From assembly GCA_016748015.1 (NCBI GenBank), contig JAAOMT010000479.1, positions 660,888 to 724,887 on the forward strand: a DNA stretch of 64,000 bases, in the 5' to 3' direction. Positions 56,732-64,000 of this stretch are shown here, in pieces (the first letter of the stretch is position 1; each line of letters starts with the position of its first letter). This DNA comes from Geosiphon pyriformis. Taxonomy: Eukaryota; Glomeromycota; Glomeromycetes; Archaeosporales; Geosiphonaceae. The notes under the pieces were generated by a model, which was not told the origin of the DNA, made no database searches, and saw nothing but the letters and a program-made list of their open reading frames with translations. The position numbers and the translations under genes were made by a program.

Positions 56732-57367
56732 TTAATATTGAGTTCCATCAAAATCTTTATTTTGAATTAATTCCAATACTTTTTTTTCAAGTATTGTTTA
56801 TTTGACTCTGTTTCTCATGTTTTCTACTTGTGTATTGTTTATTTTTCTTTATTGGTTAATGGTTATGGTTTCTATGTCAAAGTGTAACAGTATTTCTGAA
56901 TAGTTTTGAAATATGTTGTGTAATCGGTACATTGTTTTAACATGTAGTGTTGAATTTGTTTTCTTTTCAATAAATTCTTCAATTTGTTGTATTATGTTTT
57001 GGTTGAATATTCTCTTGGATTTGTCAATATACAACTTTTGAATATTCAACTTTTGACCTAACTAATAGTAGCAATATGATATTAAAAGTTGTTCTGTTCA
57101 TTGCTTCCAATTTTTTTTTGTAAGCTCTTTTGTTGGTGCCATAATAGGTATTTTCCCAAAAGTGTTCTTTACTTTTTCTATTAAGTTATCTGTCTAGTTT
57201 TTATTATTCTTTGGTGGCTGCTGATATAGTGTCTTCTTTGTCTTTCTTTGGGTGTTTTAATAGCAAATTATTTGGTTGTTAATAACAATTTCTATGTCTA
57301 ACTGTTGTTGACTTAAGGCCTGGAACAATTGTTGAACTATAGTGTCAATATAATCTGGTATTTCCAT
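56732..57367 (-). pseudogene. ORF3 of G4
   Basis: 636 nt from ATG (complement of 57365-57367) to TAA (complement of 56732-56734). Text: MEIPDYIDTIVQQLFQALSQ, LNIQKLYIDKSKRIFNQNI, QQIEEFIEKKTN, YRLHNIFQNYSEILL, TITINQ. Keeps CAG at Q16 (stop in G3 and G5) and CAA near the end (stop in G3). Shares TAA after IICY and TAG in N*TDN with G3 and G5. Unassigned. Confidence 0.7.
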
Positions 57368-57374
57368 TTTTTTT

Positions 57375-58840
57375 TCTTGGTTGCTTTTGTTGCATGTACT
57401 GTGTCTTTATATACTTTTTGGTTGTTCAATTTGACGTGTTTGGTTCAATAACTATGATTGGTTCCAGATCTTGTAAAATTTTATCTGGTTAAGCTAGTAT
57501 TCTTTGTATTCCCAATTGTGAAATGTTATTGGTAGATGATAATACTATCTGGTAATATGGTTTCAGTCAATCACCATGTGCTGCTTTGGCTAAAATTTTG
57601 TTGTTCCATCTTAATTTATAAGCTTTATTTCCTAGAATTTCTTTTATGTGAAATGGTCTATCCCATTTGGGGTCAAATTTTCCACTCCATTGTTTTTCCA
57701 CTTTGGTACAATGTAATAATACTTTGTCTCCAATCTTGAATTCAATTGGTTTATCTAGTAATTAATTATCGTGTTATTTTTTTTGCTTTTTTTGTGCTTT
57801 TTGAATGTTATCAGCTGCTTTTTGTCATCTGTTTTCTAGTGTTTTCATTAAGTCATATATTTTTCTCAACAATGTTTCTTGGAAATTATCTTCTGTTATT
57901 GGTTCAGTTAGATATGTATTGATCTCTATCTCAATTAGTAATGTTGCTGTTCTACTATATACCAATTCAAATAGTGTTGGTTGTGTGGTATCTTGTTTCA
58001 TTGTTTGATAAGCAAATAATACTGATGGTATAAACAAATCTCATTCATTCTGGTTTTCTTGGCTAATTTTTGCTATTGCTTTACACAGTGTTCTGTTGAA
58101 TCTTTCAACTAACTCATTTGTTTGTGGATGGTATGATGATGATAGTGGTTTTTTTATTCCAAATCTTTGGCTTAATTCTGCTAATGTTTTATTCACAAAG
58201 TGAGTTCCTTGATTCAATAATAATTCTTTTGGACATTCATGTTGACAGATCAAATCTTAATGAATGAATTTGGCAACAGATTTTGTATCTGCTCTTTGAA
58301 TGGCTTTTGCTTCTGGCCATTTAGTGAGATAGTCCATGGCTACTGCAATATATCTGTTGCCTCTGCTGGTGATTGTTAACAGTCTGACTAAGTTAATTCC
58401 AATGTGATCGAATAGTTGTTTCACTTTGATTGGTCTCAATGGTTTACTGGGTCTTGTTCCTCCTCTTCTCTGACAAGCATCACAATTTTGAATATACTGG
58501 ATGATGTCTGGATATATTGATGGCCAATAGTATTTTTTCCTAGTTCTTTTCATGGTTGCTTCTTTATAAAAATGTCTTGCTGTTGGATCTGAATGCATAT
58601 TGAACAATATTGTCTCTTTTTCTGATTCCTTGATTACTCTGGTTGGTTGATCTGGATTCTTTTTGTTTTTTTGGTAAAGTATATTTTGGTGATTGATAAA
58701 ATATTTTGATTGTTGTTTGATGTTGTTTTGTTTCTTTTGAGATAATTTCTTCTTGAATAATTGGATATTTATATAATGTTGGAGTTGTTGATATTTTTGT
58801 ATATTTATCTTTTGTTATATTTTTGGGTTGAAATGTTTTT
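57375..58840 (-). pseudogene. G4 integrase
   Basis: Zinc domain in 58257-58607 (HSDPTARHFYKEA…CDACQRRGG). Core: GINLVRLL (Asn at 58392-58394, Asp expected), DYLTKWPEAKAIQRAD, LLNQGTHF (Asn at 58212-58214, Asp expected), LVERFNRTL (Glu kept). TGA at the complement of 57825-57827 as in G3 and G5. C-terminal GPF-like WDRPFHIKEILGNKAYKLR. Two of three catalytic acids are lost. Confidence 0.85.
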
Positions 58841-60160
58841 AAATTTGTTTCATTTGCAACAATCTGTCAGCATTTCTATTGTCTTTTCCTTTTTTATAAT
58901 GTACTGTATAATTGAATGGTGAAAGTTCTATTTTCCATCTGGTATGGTGGTTATCTCCAAATTCTTGCTTCTGAATTGAAGTCAATCTCTTGTAATCAGT
59001 GTACACCTCAAATTTCTGACTTAAGTATTCTTTCTACTTGATGACAGTCCAATAGATAGCTAAGTGTTTCAGTGCTGGAGTTCTATAGTTTTTTTCTGCT
59101 GGATTTAAGCTTCTATTGGCATAAGCTACTGGATGTTCTTTTCCATTCAGTCTTTTTTGCAATAGTACTGCTCCCAATGCTTGACCAGATGCATCTGTGG
59201 TGATTATAAATGGCTTGCTATAATCTGGATAGATCAGTACTGAGGCTTGAATAAGCTTTCTTCTTAATATATCAAAAGCTTTTTGTTGAGTTTCAGTCCA
59301 TTTGTATTTGGTGTTCTTTGTTTGGAGTTGGTGTAGTAGTTGAGCTATTTTGGAAAAGTCTTTAATAAAGTAGTAGTAGTATCCAGCAAATCCCAAGAAG
59401 GCTCTCAATTCTGTGAGATTATTTGGTACTGGAAAGTTCTTGACAATTTTGATCTTGTCTGAATCCATTTTAATTCTATTTTTGCTCACAACATGTTCCA
59501 AAAACTTGAGTTCAGTTTTTCCAAAGAAACATTTGGTTGCATTTAGTTTTAATCTGGCTCTTCTTAATCTTTTGAACACTTGTTGGAGATGATGCAGATG
59601 ATCATCAAATGTTTTTGAGAACACATTTGTGTTATTTAAGTAGACAACTACTGATTTCCACAGTAATCCAGTATAGACAATTTTCATGAGCTGTTGGAAT
59701 GTTGCTGAAGCATTCATCAAGCCAAATAGCATGACTTCAAACTCAAAATTTTTTTCTCTTGTGGTAAATACTGTTTTTTTTTTGTCGGCTGAGTTCATGG
59801 CTACTTGCCAATAACTATTATCTAAGTCTAGTGTTGAGAACCATTTATTTCTTCCAAAAGCATTGAATAGTTCTTGGATTTTTGGAGTTGGATAGCTATC
59901 CCCTTTAGTTACTCCATTCAGTTTCCAGTAATTCACACAAAAGTGGATTTTCCTATTTTTCTTCTGGATTAATACCACTGGTGACAAACATAGACTCATT
60001 GATGGCTGAATTAGCCCATTTTTAAGCATCTAATTGATTTCTTGCCAAATGATTTCATGGCTAGCTGGTGGTACTCTGTATGCTCTTTGTTTAATTAACA
60101 TTACATCTTCAGTCTTGATCTGATGCTGGATGATGTTGGTGTGGCCAAATTTATTTTTGC
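58841..60160 (-). pseudogene. G4 RT and RNase H
   Basis: 331-codon open frame 59034-60029 plus flanks. RT: KNRKIHFCVNYWKLNGV, FSTLDLDNSYWQVAMNSADK (motif A Asp kept), LFGLMNASATFQQLM, VVVYLNNTNVFSKTF (motif C YLNN at 59631-59642, both Asp lost). RNase H: KWTETQQKAFD, IITTDASGQALGAVLLQK, SLNPAEKNY, ALKHLAIYW (Glu now Lys). An open frame with no intact active site. Confidence 0.9.
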
Positions 60161-60655
60161 TAGCAAAAATGTTATTGAAATTGTTAAGTAACATCCTTAG
60201 TTGCATTTGTTGGAGTGGGTCTAGATTCTCCATGTTTATCTGTTCCAATTGTTTTGGTTGGAGCAGATAACATTCACTTTGCCCATAGATGGTTTGTGAT
60301 GTGATGTCCACATATCTGCAAAGCTGTGAAAAATCTGGAATATGGTCTGGTGGTTGATCTTCAACTTTAGTGATTAAATATCCAATGATGGTTCCTTTTG
60401 GTATTTCAATAACATTTCCCATTGTGTTGTAGATGAAAATTTTGATGTTTTTGGGGCTTTTGGCTAATATGTAGAGATTAGTGAGTTCAATCTCTCCTAA
60501 TTTACAAATGGTGGCTTCTGCTTCAAACAACTGAGCTCGATTCTTTACTTTTCTTTTTATGGCTAACATATACTGGTCATATGGTGGGATGGAAATTGAT
60601 TGACAGATTGAGATAATTTCTCCTTTGTCAATACTCTTTTCCTCTGCCATATTAA
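60161..60655 (-). pseudogene. G4 pre-RT linker
   Basis: Part of the open frame 60030-60650: MAEEKSIDKGEIISICQSIS, LFEAEATICKLGEIELTNLY, IYNTMGNVIEIPKGTIIGYL, IYGQSECYLLQPKQLEQINM. The IPKGTIIGYL turn precedes RT in many gypsy elements. Good conservation with G3. Confidence 0.8.
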
Positions 60656-61075
60656 CTGGTATATCTATTCTTTCTGTTAATCCGAATTCTTATATCTTTC
60701 TAGCTGTTATTCCTAGTTTTTCTTTGTTTCTTACTGACACTAATTGAGCTATTTTTACCAGAAGTAGGAATATTGCCTGTGCTATTTTTTCATTTGGATC
60801 TATGATATATGCTTTTTTTAAGTCATTTTGTAGCATAGCAATAATATTTTTTACATATCCTGCATCAATTATTTCTCCTCTAATGTTGATCCTTTTTTTT
60901 ACTAAACTACTCCTGGATGCTAGTTAAACCATTGTTGTTGCTGGAATTTCCAATGCTATTTTCAGATTGATACAAGTGCGTAAATGTGGTTTCAATATGA
61001 TAGAATTTTTCCCCAGATATCTCAGATCAAATTCTGCATCAGTATCATGTGTGTGTTTTGGCATGATACTTTCAC
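60656..61075 (-). pseudogene. G4 dUTPase-like domain
   Basis: Motif 1 DTDAEFDLRYLG (AG to AE), motif 2 SRSSLVKK, motif 3 NIRGEIIDAGYVKN, motif 4 NEKIAQAIFLLL, motif 5 EFGLTER. Stops replace Gln (MV*LAS) and Gly/Gln (KI*EFG). Motifs 2 and 3 are better kept than in B, motif 5 worse. Confidence 0.8.
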
Positions 61076-61990
61076 TATTATCATTAAACTATTTAAGTTC
61101 CTGTTCCTTGGTAAGATCAGGAAGTGCAATATATGTTTCGGAGTTTGAATTGGAGTTTGAATCTGAGTTAAAATTATTGCTATTTTGAGCAAAACTGGAA
61201 CCATTATTTTCATCATCATCATTGTTGGAGTTTGAATCAGGATTGAAAATTGATTCTAATTCTGATGTGCAGTTGCTGATTGGTTTTTCCTTTTTGGGGA
61301 TCATGTAGATTATGTGGATCAGTGAATTCACATTTATTACAATATTAAAAGTCACATGGGATTATACAATGGTCACATAGTCTTGTGTTTATTTCTTCCA
61401 ACTATTGCTTTTGTTCCTTTCTAGTGGGTGCTAATTCCTGGTAGTGTTCATAGAATTGTTTTGGATCTAGGAGGTTTATAACTGGTTTTGGGTCTTAGTC
61501 AAGTTTTATGGGTTTAGGTGGGTTATTTTTAATTGTTTTTATTTTTTCTGATGATGCCCCTTTAATTTTGGCAAGTGCTATTCACCAGATTTCATCATTG
61601 TTGTGTGGACATCCATCTAATCGTTTGACTACACATCTCCAAGTGGTGTCTATAGGTGTTCCTTTTCTTACCCAGTTGCTTATAAGAATCATGTATTGAC
61701 ACAATTTGTCGCATGTTTTTCCCCTCCCAGAAATGTTATTCCACATTCCTTCGTCAAGGAGAGTTTCCCCACAAGCCAAGCACAGCTCATTATCCCATTT
61801 TCCCACTTGTTTTGGTCTTCCAAAATGTTTTATAATGCATAAGCAACAGTAAAACTTGGTTGCCATCTGGTATTCCTTATCATCATCACAGCAAGCACTC
61901 ATTAATAACAATTTCTTGTTACAATCAATGCATACCAGTTTTGGGCAGTAATAAACAGATTGCTGTGGTATGATGTAGGAATTATAAGTG
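61076..61990 (-). pseudogene. G4 Cys-rich segment
   Basis: Frame 61582-61911: FYCCLCIIKHFGRPKQVGKW, CLACGETLLDEGMW, CDKLCQYMILISNWVRKGTP, CVVKRLDGCPHNND. Frame 61089-61355: Asn/Ser/Asp-rich low-complexity linker before dUTPase. Between them CDHCIIPCDF-YCNKCEF with a stop. Same arrangement as G3 19480-20340. Function unknown. Confidence 0.7.
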
Positions 61991-62870
61991 GTGGTACTGG
62001 TGGATATTGATTTTTTTTCCTTCTCCTTTTTTTTTTTTTGTCTTTTCTTCTCATTCTTAATTTATTAGCTCTTCCTGGTTGTCATTGGTTCCCCAGGCTT
62101 GGTCAAAATTTCAGGTAGATTCTTTTTTTTTTTTTTCTTTTTCATTGTTGCCCTACAAAAATACCAGTGGTAACTCATTGTGGTCTTCATCAGCCCACGA
62201 AACTTGGTATGCTTCCCAGATAGGTTTCTTCTTTTCTTCCTTGAACTTGATAAAAAATGCTAACATGTTGGGTGTTTTGAAATAGCCACATATGGCTGGT
62301 ACCCATATGTGTCAACCATTCTGGCTGAGTTGAAGCTCTTATATGTTCTAATCAAGCATTGCATTAGTTTTGGACAGCCAGTTATTGCCAACAAGTGCTT
62401 GATATTGAATGGTTTCCATGACTAATACTTTGATTGACACAATAATACCATTGATTTCTATAGGGAAGTCATCAATCTTGCCAATCAGAGTTTTGGTCAT
62501 TCTATTAGCTGTGATAATTCATATGCTGGCAGCTCGATCAACTTAGTGACCTAATTGGTCTATAAGTTGTCTTGTGATAATACTGCCAGCTGATTCACTG
62601 TCTAAGGTTAGTTTGATTGAATAACCATCAACTTTGGCATCAGTGTACATAACAGTAATAGGTTTTTCTTTGAGAGCAGCTCCACTAAATAATGGCGTGG
62701 CTGACAGTTCTTTGAGTTTAAATGGAAAAATAGTGTCCAGTGATTTGTTCTCAGTAATGGTAGCTGGTAGAATGTTGCTGGTAAGTGTTGCTTGTTGATT
62801 GGTTTCCGGATTATTGGGTTGGGTGTTTTCTAAGATAACTAGGAAACTTAAATAATTTTGAGAACTTAGG
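61991..62870 (-). pseudogene. G4 protease and Lys-rich linker
   Basis: Protease 62290-62730: VMYTDAKVDGYSIKLTLDSE, SAGSIITRQLIDQLGH (frame 62543-63001). Catalytic Asp at 62600-62602 is kept; Gly of DSG is Glu (GGA to GAA at 62594-62596). Downstream, 61990-62290, a Lys/Glu-rich linker (T-runs on the plus strand) with EAYQVSWADEDHNELP and several stops. Confidence 0.8.
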
Positions 62871-64000
62871 TTTTGAGTATACCTAGTTCCTAATCTCCAC
62901 TGTTGTGATCCAAATGGCTGGTTGGATGAACTGGGGATCAGTTGGTGAACAACCATTGCCAATCTCCAGTTTTGGGTGACTTTGGGGTTTTCTGATGTCA
63001 TTTGAGCTGGGTTGGATGATAGTATTTGAACTGTGAGTGTTTGATAAATTATTTATGGCTGCAGTAGTTGATATATTATTGGTGACCGCAGTTGATAAAC
63101 TGGAGGTTGATATATGAATAGTTAATATATTGGCTGTTGTGTCATTGACAGATAAGTTAGTTGATATGGTGCTGAGTTGGGTTGGTAACTCGGAATTGGA
63201 AACCAGCAATCAGGGTTTTGATATTGATTTCCCAATCATTGGTTTTCTATTTTTAGCCTACAGTCAATTCTTAAATGTTCTTGTTTACTACAGTAGTGGC
63301 AAACATGCATCTCTTGCTGTTACTGTTAATTGTTCAAAGAAGATAGATGTGACTGATTCTGGAAATGATTTGCATTTCCTTGGATATTACATCATTGTGA
63401 AAGTTGATAAATTATGTGATTGTTAGCTAAATATCTCTCTAATTTCTGATTAATTGAGTCACTAAATTGTTTTAATTTGGAATTCAATTTAGATGATCTG
63501 TTTATTATTAAATTCATGGCTTAAGCATGGTTGGCTTCAAGTTCAGCTGCTTCAAAATCTCTGGCATTAGTAACTGCAGCTTGAAGGTCTGCTGGATGCA
63601 TTGGGCATACACATTGGAGGATGTTACTGCGCAGACCTCTAATAAATTGGTTTAGAATTTGTGGCACTGTAAAATAGTCAGCCTGGATTGCTTGAATTTG
63701 GCATAGATTCTTATAGAAGTGTTCTAGATAAGTAGTGACTGCTTCATTTTCCCCTTGTTTGATAGTGGTGAAAGTGTTTGCTAGCCGATTAATACTATTA
63801 TTATTGCTGAAATATTGTAGAAATGCAAGCTTGAATGTATTAAAATCCTGAGATTTGTTAGCCAAGCTTTGATACCATAAATTGGTGGTATCCTGAAGAA
63901 AGTAGAGAATGGCCTACATGGCTCTGGCATCATTCCAACTGTTGGCTGCAATGGCTTTTTCTACATTGTTTAGCCACACTTGGCGTCATTCTCTTTGCCA
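62871..64000 (-). pseudogene. G4 gag, partial
   Basis: Retrotrans_gag core 63521-63865 and beyond (NKSQDFNTFKLAFLQYFSNN, SINRLANTFTTIKQGENEAV, ILNQFIRGLRSNILQCVCPM). CCHC knuckle near 63270-63315, CHYCSKQEHLRIDC, intact. Gln/Tyr-rich tail 62950-63240. TAA at HA*AMN replaces Gln. The N-terminal half lies outside the window. Confidence 0.85.

Larger units (their letters stand above)
55873..64000 (-). mobile_element. Gypsy element G4 (family A), runs off window
   Basis: Minus-strand element from its 3' LTR (55873-56717) to the gag core at the window edge. The LINE-side flank is ACAG (55869-55872); the other end is outside. It has the best RT frame of family A (331 codons) and an intact CCHC knuckle, yet RT, integrase and protease active-site residues are mutated. 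Confidence 0.95.

Noticed and set aside
1-64000. tRNA, rRNA, telomere or centromere repeats.
   Set aside because: No cloverleaf-type box A/B pairs, rRNA-like stretches or telomeric arrays were seen.

Overview
The window looks like a repeat-only, very AT-rich block of a fungal nuclear genome, most likely an arbuscular mycorrhizal fungus (Glomeromycotina, Rhizophagus-like). This rests on protein families: the LINE proteins (LQDM.KAY, AGAFIDDTIWVG, KKLDPR, ERVIDFIFV segments) and the gypsy polyproteins (retrotrans_gag, DSG-type protease, Cys-rich segment, dUTPase, RT, integrase) are the types I know from Rhizophagus transposon-derived proteins. No host gene, rRNA, tRNA or CRISPR array is visible. 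Almost every coding stretch is a decayed retroelement.

Layout. 561-2026, 13319-15465 and 25528-25726 are parts of one plus-strand LINE (L1). Gypsy element G1 (2027-13318) sits in it. G2 (4368-12846) sits inside G1, and two solo LTRs (5806-6782, and 11453-12210 on the minus strand) sit inside G2. Gypsy G3 (15466-25527) is nearly complete, has 832-bp LTRs at both ends and an ATAG target duplication, and splits the L1 RNase H. 25727-27393 is a truncated minus-strand gypsy, G5. 27394-29081 is the 3' part of a second LINE, L2. 29415-32590 (L5) and 39752-42037 (L6) are plus-strand units that carry only an ORF1-type zinc-knuckle protein, yet end in the same 3' tail as the LINEs; L5 is split by a solo LTR (29845-30732). 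33050-39700 (minus) is a full-length but extremely AT-shifted LINE, L3. 42431-45534 plus 54492-55872 (minus) is LINE L4, interrupted by gypsy element B (45535-54491), the best preserved LTR element, with a 651-N assembly gap over its RT. 55873-64000 (minus) is gypsy G4, which runs off the window.

How the parts fit. Both gypsy families (A: G1-G5 and related solo LTRs; B) share the order LTR, PBS (TGGTGCTCTC), gag with CCHC knuckle, protease, Cys-rich segment, dUTPase, RT, RNase H, integrase, then an extra reading frame (ORF3), polypurine tract and LTR. ORF3 lies in the env position, is homologous between families A and B, and I cannot assign it to a known family. It is the best candidate for something undescribed. 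LINEs carry ORF1b (RRM/zinc-knuckle type) followed by endonuclease, RT and RNase H.

Decay is dominated by C to T and G to A changes: Gln and Trp codons become stops, and catalytic Asp codons become Asn. Three A-family copies share identical in-frame stops and a dead RT box, which suggests amplification after damage, or mobilisation in trans. Coordinates of LTR ends are base-exact where TGTTAC/GTAACA termini and target duplications are visible. Domain boundaries inside decayed elements are approximate.
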